Shown in pieces: positions 28,800 to 36,781 of a stretch of DNA of 64,000 nt. The notes under the pieces were generated by a model that was not told the origin of the DNA, did not search any database, and was given only the letters and a program-made list of their open reading frames with translations. Positions within the stretch are counted from its first letter, which is position 1. Each line of letters opens with the position of its first letter. The stretch covers positions 1,922,001-1,986,000 of the forward strand of contig CAVSUJ010000002.1 in NCBI GenBank assembly GCA_963731205.1, read 5' to 3'. The DNA is from DATAZK01 sp963731205 (GTDB taxonomy: Bacteria; Actinomycetota; Actinomycetes; Frankiales; Frankiaceae). A program made the position numbers and the translations under genes.

Positions 28800-29513
28800 A
28801 TGGACGAGGTCGCCGCAGGCAAGTTGTTGCACGACGCGCGATCGATGGCCGGCCTGACCCAGGCCGAGGTCGCGCAACGTTCGGGTGTCGCGCAACAGAC
28901 GGTGGCGTTGTACGAGCGCGGTTCCCGCCAGCCCAGCCTTCCGACCCTGAGCCGGCTCATCGCTGGTTGCGGCCTGCGCCTTTCGTGGCGCCTCACGCCT
29001 GCACCGGGACTCGAGGACGATCCGACACGACTGTTGCTGGCCCGCGCACCACTCGACCGCCTCGATCCCGCTCTTCGCTCAGCTGTGATCCGTATGGCCG
29101 AGGCCAGCCGCGGGCTGAGCCTGCTCTTCGGCGGCAAGGTTGCTGCCCGGATGCACGGTGCCGACGTGCGTATCTACGAGATCGACCTCTGGGTGGATCC
29201 GCAGGTTGATCTGGACGAGCTGACCGCATTCCTCGCTCGCGCCGACATCGTCTACGTGTCGCCGTTCGGGGCTTCCTCGTCGGCGATCGCCGATCGCGAG
29301 CTCTTAGCGGAAGGGTGGCCGCTGGCGGCCCGAGACGCTGACATCTTCGTGCGATCCGTCGAGCATTTCGATCGCCTGGTGCGGGACTCGACGGCTGTCG
29401 CGGCCGGGATCACCATCGCCGCACCGGACGACTGTGTCCTGTGGTGGCATGGCCGTGACCTCGACCATCTGGCGCTGCAGCGGGCGGTTCGACTCGGCCA
29501 GCACCACGCCTGA
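28800..29513 (+). CDS. XRE-family HTH fused to nucleotidyltransferase-like domain
   Basis: A 237-aa protein from the ATG at 28800. Residues ~5-60 form a Cro/CI-type helix-turn-helix (GLTQAEVAQRSGVAQQTV, then ALYERGSRQPSLPTL). From ~105 there is LLFGGKVAARMHGADVRIYEIDLWV, which follows the GG-x-AA-x-HG...D-x-D pattern of nucleotidyltransferase/AbiEii-like folds. The first acidic position is Glu and the Ser after GG is replaced, so activity is uncertain. LDELTAFLARADIVYVSPF and DADIFVRSVEHFDRLV support such a fold. The gene stands alone, with no obvious toxin or antitoxin partner next to it. It could be a self-contained regulator, an antitoxin-like protein, or a defence component. Confidence 0.7.
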   Translation: MDEVAAGKLLHDARSMAGLTQAEVAQRSGVAQQTVALYERGSRQPSLPTLSRLIAGCGLRLSWRLTPAPGLEDDPTRLLLARAPLDRLDPALRSAVIRMAEASRGLSLLFGGKVAARMHGADVRIYEIDLWVDPQVDLDELTAFLARADIVYVSPFGASSSAIADRELLAEGWPLAARDADIFVRSVEHFDRLVRDSTAVAAGITIAAPDDCVLWWHGRDLDHLALQRAVRLGQHHA

Positions 29514-29563
29514 CAGACGATCCGATGTCCGTACCAGGCCAGCACGTTTTTCGCGGGTACAGA

Positions 29564-29600
29564 CAATGCGTTGTGGGGACGGCTGAGCCACAACGCATTG
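29564..29600. terminator. Perfect 13-bp inverted repeat, terminator-like hairpin or operator
   Basis: CAATGCGTTGTGG and CCACAACGCATTG are exact reverse complements separated by 11 bases. It lies 50 bases after the XRE gene stop and about 145 bases before the aminotransferase start. No T-run follows (CGTGTTCTCG), so intrinsic termination would be weak; a dyad operator is the other reading. Confidence 0.45.
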
Positions 29601-29746
29601 CGTGTTCTCGCAAATAAAGGGTCGGTGCCCCCAGGGACACCGGATTGCCTGTCGCCTCCGGCGGCAGTTAATGGTGGGCGGGCCGCGGAGGGTCCGTGCG
29701 AGAATAAGCGGCCCATGATGTGGACCCGTAATCCCAGGATGTGAAC

Positions 29747-30976
29747 ATGTACGAGTCGGACGGCGCCTCTGCGGGCTGGCAGGAGGCTCTGCTGGCAGGG
29801 CGGGCGCGGGGGATGACCTCGTCGGTCATCCGTGACCTGCTGGCGCTCACGTCTCGGCCCGAGATCATCAGCTTGGCCGGGGGGTTGCCCGATATGGGGG
29901 CGTTGCCGGCGCAATGGCTCCGTTCGTGTGCCGACGCGCTGCTCGAGGCTGAGGGCCCCGGGCTGCTGCAGTACTCGACCACGGAAGGCGACCCGGAGCT
30001 TCGCGAGCTGATCGCCGGGTGGGAGAGCGGCTGGTGCGGGCGCCCCGTCTCGGCCGACGACGTGCTCGTGACGTCGGGCTCCCAGCAGGCGCTCGACCTG
30101 CTCGCCAAGGTGCTCGTCGAGCCACGCGACGTGGTCGTCACGACCGACCCGGCCTACCTCGGCGCGCTGCAAGCGATGCAACTCTTCCAGCCGCGCCTGG
30201 TCGGTATCGCCGAGGACGCCGAGGGGATGCGGGTCGATCTACTGGCCGACGCGCTGGCAGCCGGCCTCGAACCCAAGCTCGTCTACCTCACGCCGACCTT
30301 CGCCAACCCGAGTGGCACGACGATGCCGGCCGACCGGCGCCGGGCTCTGGCGGCATTGGCGGATCGCTACGGGTTCCTCGTCGCCGAGGACGATGCCTAC
30401 CGCCAGCTCTACTTCGGCGCCCCGCCCCCGCCGCCGATCGCGGCATCGAGCGATCGGGTCGTACGGCTCGGCTCGTTCTCGAAGGTGCTGGGCCCCGGGC
30501 TACGAGTGGGATGGATCGTCTCGCCGCCGGCGCTACGCAACGCTCTCGTGCGCGCAAAGCAGGCGACCGATCTGCACACGTCGACGTTCACGCAGCGGCT
30601 GCTGCACTCCGCCGCATGCGATGAGCAGCTGCTGGGCGAGCATCTCGCGGCCACCCGGGCGACTTACGCCGAGCGGGCGAACGCTCTCGTCGGGGGCCTG
30701 CGTGCCGGCTTCGGCGAACGCATCGAGCTCGCTGATCCGCAGGGCGGGATGTTCTGCTGGACAAGATTCGTCGATGGCACATCGCCGGCCGAATTGCTGA
30801 CGGCGGCACTCGAGCGCGGAGTCGCCTTCATCCCCGGAGACGCGTTCGCGGTGGCCGGGGCCGATGGCAGCAGCGGTGAGAGCGCGCGAGGTGCGCGAAT
30901 GTGTTTCGCGACCTCTCCGCCGGAGGCACTGCGCGAGGCGGTACGCCGGCTGACCGAGGCCGCCGGTCCCGGCTGA
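29747..30976 (+). CDS. PLP-dependent aminotransferase, class I/II (2-aminoadipate/MocR-like type)
   Basis: A 409-aa fold-type I aminotransferase; ATG 29747 has AGGA at a good distance, and GTG 29741 is an alternative. Features are PEIISLAGGLPDMGALPA, LQYSTTEGDPELRELIAG, TSGSQQALDLLAKVL, TPTFANPSGTTM (Asn/Gly of the cofactor site), AEDDAYRQLYF (Asp pairing with PLP) and the Schiff-base Lys in RLGSFSKVLGPGLRVGW. The C-terminal Arg segment ARMCFATSPPEALREAV binds the substrate carboxylate. The family uses aromatic amino acids, 2-aminoadipate or valine/alanine; which one is not resolved. There is no HTH domain, so it is an enzyme and not a MocR regulator. Confidence 0.9.
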   Translation: MYESDGASAGWQEALLAGRARGMTSSVIRDLLALTSRPEIISLAGGLPDMGALPAQWLRSCADALLEAEGPGLLQYSTTEGDPELRELIAGWESGWCGRPVSADDVLVTSGSQQALDLLAKVLVEPRDVVVTTDPAYLGALQAMQLFQPRLVGIAEDAEGMRVDLLADALAAGLEPKLVYLTPTFANPSGTTMPADRRRALAALADRYGFLVAEDDAYRQLYFGAPPPPPIAASSDRVVRLGSFSKVLGPGLRVGWIVSPPALRNALVRAKQATDLHTSTFTQRLLHSAACDEQLLGEHLAATRATYAERANALVGGLRAGFGERIELADPQGGMFCWTRFVDGTSPAELLTAALERGVAFIPGDAFAVAGADGSSGESARGARMCFATSPPEALREAVRRLTEAAGPG

Positions 30977-31083
30977 TCGCCAGGGCGGGCTCGCCTCCGA
31001 CTCCACGGTGCGGTAGAACTTCCCGAGACTTGTTTGGCGTCCGGACAGCAGCGATTCCGGGCGTTTCGGGGCCACGGGGGTTC

Positions 31084-31614
31084 GTGTTGGTGGGTGCGGT
31101 TCCAGAGGGTCTGTTCGGCCTGCGCCAATTGCGTGCATTGAGTCTGCGAAGTCGCGCAGCGTTGCTCTTCGAGTGCTGTGCGTCGACGCGATGGGCAGCG
31201 CTCGTCGCCGAGCGTCTCGAAGAATGCGAGAGCGACGCGCAGTTCTATGACCTGATCGACGACGTGTGGTGGCTGCTCTCGCCGGGAGACTGGCAGGAAG
31301 CTTTCGACGCCAACCCTCGCCCGGCGCCGCCGACAGCAGCGGGCTGCGCATCCGCGTTGTTCCGCGAGATCGCCGAATGCCTCCACGCGTACGAAGAGCG
31401 CTTCGCCATGGCCTACGTCGTGCGCGGCCACGGCCGGAGTGCCGCCGAGCTCTTGCTCCTGCTCCGCCGGCGCCTTGCCAACCCGCCTGCGGTGGAGATG
31501 CGCGTCGCCGCGGCGGAGCAGATGGAGATCACCCGCGCGCGGCTCGTTCAGGCGCTCGGGGCCGCTGTCCCGGTGCGGGAGCGCGGTCGTCACGGGGTGC
31601 AGATCCCCGCGTAG
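31084..31614 (+). CDS. OHCU-decarboxylase-like protein (UraD family), key His missing
   Basis: A 176-aa protein if started at GTG 31084 (GGGGG upstream); the frame extends to 30901 over the aminotransferase 3' end without recognisable content. The sequence follows the 2-oxo-4-hydroxy-4-carboxy-5-ureidoimidazoline decarboxylase family: FECCASTRWAALVAERL, LLSPGDWQEAFDANPR, CLHAYEERFAMAYVVRGHGRSA, and LLRRRLANPPAVEMRVAAA with EITRARL. Family enzymes finish urate-to-allantoin conversion. The motif normally read as HPRIG is NPRPA here, so the catalytic His is replaced by Asn. No uricase or HIU hydrolase gene lies nearby. It may be a family member with another role. Confidence 0.72.
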   Translation: MLVGAVPEGLFGLRQLRALSLRSRAALLFECCASTRWAALVAERLEECESDAQFYDLIDDVWWLLSPGDWQEAFDANPRPAPPTAAGCASALFREIAECLHAYEERFAMAYVVRGHGRSAAELLLLLRRRLANPPAVEMRVAAAEQMEITRARLVQALGAAVPVRERGRHGVQIPA

Positions 31615-31631
31615 CTCGATTGCCGCGGCGG

Positions 31632-31651
31632 CACGGGCTTCAAGTCCCGTG
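31632..31651. terminator. Short hairpin after the OHCU-like gene
   Basis: CACGGG and CCCGTG pair perfectly across an 8-base loop, 18 bases after the stop at 31614. No U-tract follows, so this is at best a weak or Rho-assisted termination or 3'-stability element. Confidence 0.3.
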
Positions 31652-31660
31652 ATCGCAGAA

Positions 31661-31687
31661 CCGATGACTTGCCTCAGCCTGCATCGG
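31661..31687 (+). promoter_or_regulatory. Possible hairpin overlapping the S53 peptidase ribosome binding site
   Basis: CCGATG (31661-31666) can pair with CATCGG (31682-31687), whose last two bases overlap the start of the GGGGAG ribosome binding site used by the GTG at 31698. It could modulate translation initiation, but a 6-bp stem is weak evidence. Confidence 0.2.
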
Positions 31688-31697
31688 GGAGTCGCTT

Positions 31698-33908
31698 GTG
31701 CGTGCCAGGACTGCGTTCCTGCTTGCGTTGGTCGTGGGAATCGCTGGCCTGACGGTCGCCGATCCCGGGCCAGTCGCAGCCTCGGGCGTGCCGCGTCCCA
31801 GTGCCCTACGCGTTGCCACAGCAGCGTCGATGAAGCTCACCCTCGGCCGCCATCGGCACGCCAGCGTGTGCTCCCGGCCCCGCCCGCTTTACGCGTCGTG
31901 CAACGCGGTCGTCGACCTCAACGTCGCCGGCGACATCAGCGCGAACGCCCAGCCCAACGGCGTCCCCTGGGGTTACGGGCCGGCTGACCTGCAAGCGGCC
32001 TACCAGCTGCCGTCATCCACCGGCGGCAGCGGGCAGACCATCGCGATCGTCGACGCCTACGACCTGCCGACCGCCGAGGCCGACCTCGCGACGTACCGGG
32101 CCCAGTACGGGCTTCCCGCCTGCACCAGCGCCGGCGGCTGCTTCCGCAAGGTCAACCAGGACGGCGGCACCACGCCTCCCGCGGCCGACGCCAGCTGGGG
32201 CCAGGAGATCGCGCTCGACCTCGACATGGTGAGCGCCGCCTGCCCGAAATGCTCGATCCTGCTCGTGGAGGCCAACGACGCCGGCATGTACAACCTCGGG
32301 ACCGCCGAGAACACCGCCGTGGCGTTGGGCGCGACAGCCGTCTCCAACAGCTGGGGCGGCGGCGAGTGGTCCAGCGAAAGTGCAGCTGACTCGGTCTTCT
32401 TCAACCACCCCGGCGTCGCCATCACCGCCAGCGCCGGCGACGCGGGCTACGGAATCGAGTATCCGGCCGCCTCGCCGAACGTCATCGCCGTCGGCGGCAC
32501 GAGCCTGTCGGCGACCGCGGGTGCGCGGGGCTACTCGGAGTCGGTCTGGTCCGGTACCGGCAGCGGATGCTCGGTCTACGAGGCCAAGCCGGCCTGGCAG
32601 ACCGATTCCGGATGCGCCAACCGCTCTGTTGTGGACGTGTCCGCCGATGCCGATCCGGCCACCGGAGTGGCGGTCTACGACAGCACTGCCAACGGCAGCC
32701 AGAGCGGATGGATGGTTTTCGGCGGTACGAGCGCCGCGGCCCCGCTCGTCGCAGGTGCGTACGAGCTCGCCGGAGTGACCTCACCCGCCGACGTCCCGGC
32801 CCAGACGCTCTACGCGAACCCGTCGTCCTTCTTCGACGTCACGAGCGGGTCCAACGGCACGTGCGCGGTCACCTATCTCTGCACGGGAGCGGTCGGATAC
32901 GACGGTCCGACCGGACTCGGAACCCCCGACGGCGTCAGCGGATTCGACCCCGCGCCGCCGGTGATTCAGGTGGCCCCGGTGGCCCCGGATGCTCCGACCG
33001 CCACCTCCGCCGTCGCCGGTGACGGCCGCGCGACGGTGAGCTGGCAGGCGCCTGTGATCGACGGCGGCAGCCCGATCACCGGGTACGTCGTCACCCCCAG
33101 CATCGGCGGCGTCGCGCAGAGCCCGCACACCTTCACGACGACGGCGACGTCCCAGCTGATCACCGGTCTGGCCAACGGCACCTCGTACACGTTCACCGTC
33201 GCCGCCGTCAACGGCGTGGGCACCGGCGACGCGGGCACCGCGTCGGCTCCCGTGTCGCCGTTCGACGCGTTGACGAACAAGTACGCGGCGCTGGGAGGCC
33301 AGGCGGTCCTCGGCGCGCCGATCGGTGCCGAGGTGTTCCTGCCCGGCGGTCGTTCGCTGGCCTACGCCGGCGGCACCATCTACTGGTCGGCGGCCACCGG
33401 CGCGCGCGTCGTCCGCGGCAACATCTTGATCAAATACAAGGCGATCGGGGCCACCACGAGCATCGTCGGCTACCCCACGACCGACGACGCGGGTTCGCCC
33501 GATGGGGTCGGCCGTTACAGCCACTTCGCGAAGGGCGCCATCTACTGGAGCCCGAAGTCGGGTGCTCACGTCGTCCTCGGCGCGATCGAGGCCAAGTGGT
33601 CGGCGGTCGGCTGGGAGCGCAGCGGGCTCGGCTACCCGACGACTGACGAGACGATCACCCCCGACAAGGTCGGCCGCTACAACCACTTCAGCTACGGGTC
33701 GATCTACTGGACGCCGACTCTCGGTGCCCACTACGTCCTCGGCGCCATCCAGGCGAAGTGGGCCTCCCTCGGCTGGGAGCGCAGCAAATTGGGCTACCCG
33801 CGCTCCGACGAGTTCAGCATTCCGGGCGGCCGGCGAAGCAACTTCCAGCACGGTTACATCACTCGCAACCTCAAAACCGGCGCCATCGCGGTGGTCTACA
33901 CGGCCTGA
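31698..33908 (+). CDS. Secreted S53-type (sedolisin) serine peptidase with FnIII and LGFP repeats
   Basis: A 736-aa exported protein from the GTG at 31698 with GGGGAG upstream. The signal peptide is about residues 1-29. The peptidase domain (~95-415) shows the S53 triad: Glu170 and Asp174 in SWGQEIALDLDM, oxyanion Asp248 in ASAGDAGYG, and Ser345 in FGGTSAAAPLVAG. A fibronectin type III-like domain follows (~428-525, ending NGVGTGDAGTASAP). Four LGFP-type repeats then cover ~530-736, for example KYKAIGATTSIVGYPTTDD and KWSAVGWERSGLGYPTTDE, which in actinobacteria bind cell-wall material. The long S53 pro-domain is absent: only about 65 residues lie between signal peptide and catalytic domain. 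It is probably a wall-associated protease. Confidence 0.87.
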   Translation: MRARTAFLLALVVGIAGLTVADPGPVAASGVPRPSALRVATAASMKLTLGRHRHASVCSRPRPLYASCNAVVDLNVAGDISANAQPNGVPWGYGPADLQAAYQLPSSTGGSGQTIAIVDAYDLPTAEADLATYRAQYGLPACTSAGGCFRKVNQDGGTTPPAADASWGQEIALDLDMVSAACPKCSILLVEANDAGMYNLGTAENTAVALGATAVSNSWGGGEWSSESAADSVFFNHPGVAITASAGDAGYGIEYPAASPNVIAVGGTSLSATAGARGYSESVWSGTGSGCSVYEAKPAWQTDSGCANRSVVDVSADADPATGVAVYDSTANGSQSGWMVFGGTSAAAPLVAGAYELAGVTSPADVPAQTLYANPSSFFDVTSGSNGTCAVTYLCTGAVGYDGPTGLGTPDGVSGFDPAPPVIQVAPVAPDAPTATSAVAGDGRATVSWQAPVIDGGSPITGYVVTPSIGGVAQSPHTFTTTATSQLITGLANGTSYTFTVAAVNGVGTGDAGTASAPVSPFDALTNKYAALGGQAVLGAPIGAEVFLPGGRSLAYAGGTIYWSAATGARVVRGNILIKYKAIGATTSIVGYPTTDDAGSPDGVGRYSHFAKGAIYWSPKSGAHVVLGAIEAKWSAVGWERSGLGYPTTDETITPDKVGRYNHFSYGSIYWTPTLGAHYVLGAIQAKWASLGWERSKLGYPRSDEFSIPGGRRSNFQHGYITRNLKTGAIAVVYTA

Positions 33909-33977
33909 GCGGTGATACTCGGAACCTGACAGCTGCCGGCCGCGTCGCCGGCGTGCTCGCCCAGGGGAGGGGTTTCG

Positions 33978-35552
33978 TTGGCGCTGGCACCGCTACGGCC
34001 GACGGATCCGCCTGCTTACGGCCCCTACCGGCTGCAGGGGCGGCTGGGCGCGGGCGGTATGGGCGTCGTCTACCTGGCTTTCGGCGCCGACAATCAGCCG
34101 GTCGCGTTGAAGGTGCTCCAGCCCGTGCTCGCGGAGGACGCCGAGTACCGGATGCGCTTCGTGCGCGAGGTCAGCGCCGCGCGCATGGTCGACAGCCCGT
34201 ACGTGGCAAAGGTCGTGGCGGCCGAGACCGACGCGGCGCCGCTCTGGATGGCGACGGAGTACGTCGAAGGCGCCACGCTGGCTCACGCCGTGGAGAACAA
34301 CGGCCCGGTGCCGCCGGATCGCCTCCGCGGGCTCGCGTCCGACCTGGCGGCAGCGCTCGCCGCCCTGCACGGCGCGGGCGTGGTCCACCGCGACCTGAAG
34401 CCGGCCAACGTCGTCCTCGCGTGGAGCGGGCCGAAGCTGATCGACTTCGGGATCGCCAAGCACGAGGGGTCCTCCGACCTGACGCAGACGGGCGTCACGG
34501 TGGGATCGCTGCTGTGGATGAGTCCTGAGGTGCTCGCCGGGCACTCCGCAGGCCGGGCGAGCGACGTCTTCGCGTGGGGGCTCTGCGTCGCTTACGCCGG
34601 GACGGGAAGGGCGCCGTTCGGCGCCGGCAACTCCAACGCCGTCGCGTATCGCATCTCTTCCGAACAACCTGATCTGCGCGGGCTTCCGAACGGATTGCTG
34701 GAGCTGGTCGCCGCGGCGCTGTCGAAGGACCCCCGCGCGCGTCCTTCAGCCCAGGACCTGTCGATCGCGTTGCGCGGGCGAGGCGCTCCGCTGACCACCG
34801 CCGTGGCAATGCCTCGTCCTGAGGGCGGCTGGACCGGGCCCAACCCGACTGCCGTGCTGCCGCCCCCGCCCTCCTCACCGCCGCCGCAATGGAACCCGCC
34901 GCCCACGGAGCCGCCTCAGGAGGGCAATCGTCGCGCCTGGGTCCTGCCGGTCGCCATCCTGGCGGTGGTGCTCATCGCGGCGGGGGTGGCGATCGCCATC
35001 CTCGTCTCCTCGAGCGGCGGCAACAATCACGCCAACCCGCCGCCATCGCCGAGCGTCTCGGTGACCCCGACCCTCACCCCGACCCCGTCGACGACGAGTT
35101 CGAGCCCGCCGACGACACCGCCGCCCACCACCCCGCCGACGACGCCACCGCCGACAACGCCGCCTCTCGCGTCTCTGACGAGCGCCGAGGCGACCGTGGT
35201 GGCCGACGGTTACACGCCCTACGACAACACCGCCGCCACGTGGGATCCGACCGCGCCGATCAACGTCGTCCTGGGCACGCTGACGAACTCCGCTGACGGC
35301 TTCAACAACTGGGCGTTCTTCTTCGCCGGCAACCGCTACATCGGGCACGACACGTCCGACCCGAGCCTGGCGCTCGAAGTCGGCGATCGCAGCAGCAACG
35401 TCATCACCCTGAACTACACGCTGTACGGCCCGACGGATGCGAACTGCTGCCCCACCGGGGGCACCCAATCGGTGCGCTTCCAATGGAACGGGACGAGCCT
35501 GGTCCCGCTCGATCCGATACCCGGCGAGGATCCGAACGCCAACCACCGCTGA
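33978..35552 (+). CDS. Membrane Ser/Thr protein kinase with LppP/LprE-like external domain
   Basis: A 524-aa kinase using a TTG start at 33978 with GGGGAGGGG upstream. The cytosolic kinase domain (~15-275) has the P-loop LGAGGMGVVYLAF, Lys45 in VALKVLQ, the catalytic Asp139 in VVHRDLKPANV, DFGIAK, the activation segment TQTGVTVGSLLWMSPE and an RPSAQDL end. A Pro-rich juxtamembrane stretch leads to one membrane helix (~321-343), then a Pro/Thr-rich spacer. The external ~135-residue domain (SAEATVVADGYTPYD, WAFFFAGNRYIGHDTSD, YTLYGPTDANCCPTGG) resembles mycobacterial LppP/LprE lipoproteins. No PASTA repeats are present. The external domain is likely the sensor; the ligand is unknown. Confidence 0.9.
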   Translation: MALAPLRPTDPPAYGPYRLQGRLGAGGMGVVYLAFGADNQPVALKVLQPVLAEDAEYRMRFVREVSAARMVDSPYVAKVVAAETDAAPLWMATEYVEGATLAHAVENNGPVPPDRLRGLASDLAAALAALHGAGVVHRDLKPANVVLAWSGPKLIDFGIAKHEGSSDLTQTGVTVGSLLWMSPEVLAGHSAGRASDVFAWGLCVAYAGTGRAPFGAGNSNAVAYRISSEQPDLRGLPNGLLELVAAALSKDPRARPSAQDLSIALRGRGAPLTTAVAMPRPEGGWTGPNPTAVLPPPPSSPPPQWNPPPTEPPQEGNRRAWVLPVAILAVVLIAAGVAIAILVSSSGGNNHANPPPSPSVSVTPTLTPTPSTTSSSPPTTPPPTTPPTTPPPTTPPLASLTSAEATVVADGYTPYDNTAATWDPTAPINVVLGTLTNSADGFNNWAFFFAGNRYIGHDTSDPSLALEVGDRSSNVITLNYTLYGPTDANCCPTGGTQSVRFQWNGTSLVPLDPIPGEDPNANHR

Positions 35553-35584
35553 GCGATTCATCCGAGGTCTGGTCTGATGCTCGG

Positions 35585-36781
35585 GTGACTCCTCCTGTTG
35601 CCCGCCCGCACGGACCCCTTTCCGGCTACCGCATCCTGGAGCTCGCCGGCCTCGGCGCGCTGCCGTTCGGGACGATGAAGCTCGCCGACATGGGCGCCGA
35701 CGTGATCCGGATCAACCGGGTCAGCGAGGCGCCGGCCGAAACTCCCAGCGGGCTCGAACCCGATTCCCGCCAGTTCTGGCGAGAGTTCGACCGCGGTCGT
35801 CGCTCGATCGCCGTCGACCTCAAAACCCCCGAGGGTGTCTCCCTGGTGCTGCGGCTCGCGGAATCGTCGGACGTGCTCCTGGAAGCCTTCCGCCCGGGCG
35901 TCGCGGAGCGCCTCGGGCTCGGGCCGCAGGACGTCATGGCCCGCAATCCCAAGCTGGTCTACGGCCGGCTCACCGGCTGGGGGCAGGACGGCCCGCTCGC
36001 CCACGTGGCCGGCCATTCGCTGAACTACGAGTCGCTGTCGGGAGCCATCGGTTCGATCGGCCCGGTGGGAGGTCCGCCGGTTCCGCTGCTTCAGGTGCTC
36101 GGCGATTTCGCCGGCGGCGGGCTGCATCTCGCGTACGGGGTGGTGTGCGCGCTGCTCGAGGCGTCACGCACCGGCAAGGGTCAGGTGGTCGACGCCGCGA
36201 TGCTCGACGGGGTGATGTCGCTCTACAGCGTCTTCTACGGGATGTCCGCGTCGGGCATGCACACCGAGGAGATCGGTTCGAACCTCTTCGACGGCGGGGC
36301 GCCCTTCTACAACGTCTACGAGACGTCCGACGCCAAGTTCGTGACGGCCGCTCCCATCGAGCCGCACTTCTACCGACAGCTGCTCGATGCGTTGCAGATC
36401 CCGGCCGACGAGCTTCCCGAGCAGTACGACCGCAGCCGGTGGCCGGAGGTACGCGACCGTATCGCCGCGGTTTTCAAGACCAGGACTCGTGACGAATGGC
36501 AGGCGCTGCTGGAGGGAACGGACGTCTGTTTCGCTCCGGTGATGCGCCTCGCCGAGGCCCACGAGCATCCCCACAACGTCGCCCGCGGCAGCTTCGTCAC
36601 GACCCCCGACGGTGGTCGTCAGCTGCGCCCTTCACCCCGGCTGTCGGGCATGGCCGACAACGGTGAGGCAGTGAATCCGTCCTACGCCTACGTCGGTGCC
36701 GACACCGATGTCGTGCTCGGCGAGTTCGGGCTCGATCAGGCCGAGATAGGTGCGCTGCGTGCCGCCGGGGTCCTGGCATGA
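35585..36781 (+). CDS. CaiB/BaiF CoA transferase, alpha-methylacyl-CoA racemase-like
   Basis: A 398-aa class III CoA transferase-fold protein from the GTG at 35585; an upstream extension would overlap the kinase gene. It resembles alpha-methylacyl-CoA racemase more than formyl-CoA transferase: LAGLGALPFGTMKLADMGADVIRI, FDRGRRSIAVDLKTPEG, VYGRLTGWGQDGPLA, GHSLNYESLSGA (His of the racemase pair), VLGDFAGGGLHLAYG (Asp) and GAPFYNVYETSDAKFV. Racemases of this type prepare 2-methyl-branched acyl-CoAs for beta-oxidation. It overlaps the next, tandem CoA transferase gene as ATGA, so both are translated together. Confidence 0.88.
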   Translation: MTPPVARPHGPLSGYRILELAGLGALPFGTMKLADMGADVIRINRVSEAPAETPSGLEPDSRQFWREFDRGRRSIAVDLKTPEGVSLVLRLAESSDVLLEAFRPGVAERLGLGPQDVMARNPKLVYGRLTGWGQDGPLAHVAGHSLNYESLSGAIGSIGPVGGPPVPLLQVLGDFAGGGLHLAYGVVCALLEASRTGKGQVVDAAMLDGVMSLYSVFYGMSASGMHTEEIGSNLFDGGAPFYNVYETSDAKFVTAAPIEPHFYRQLLDALQIPADELPEQYDRSRWPEVRDRIAAVFKTRTRDEWQALLEGTDVCFAPVMRLAEAHEHPHNVARGSFVTTPDGGRQLRPSPRLSGMADNGEAVNPSYAYVGADTDVVLGEFGLDQAEIGALRAAGVLA

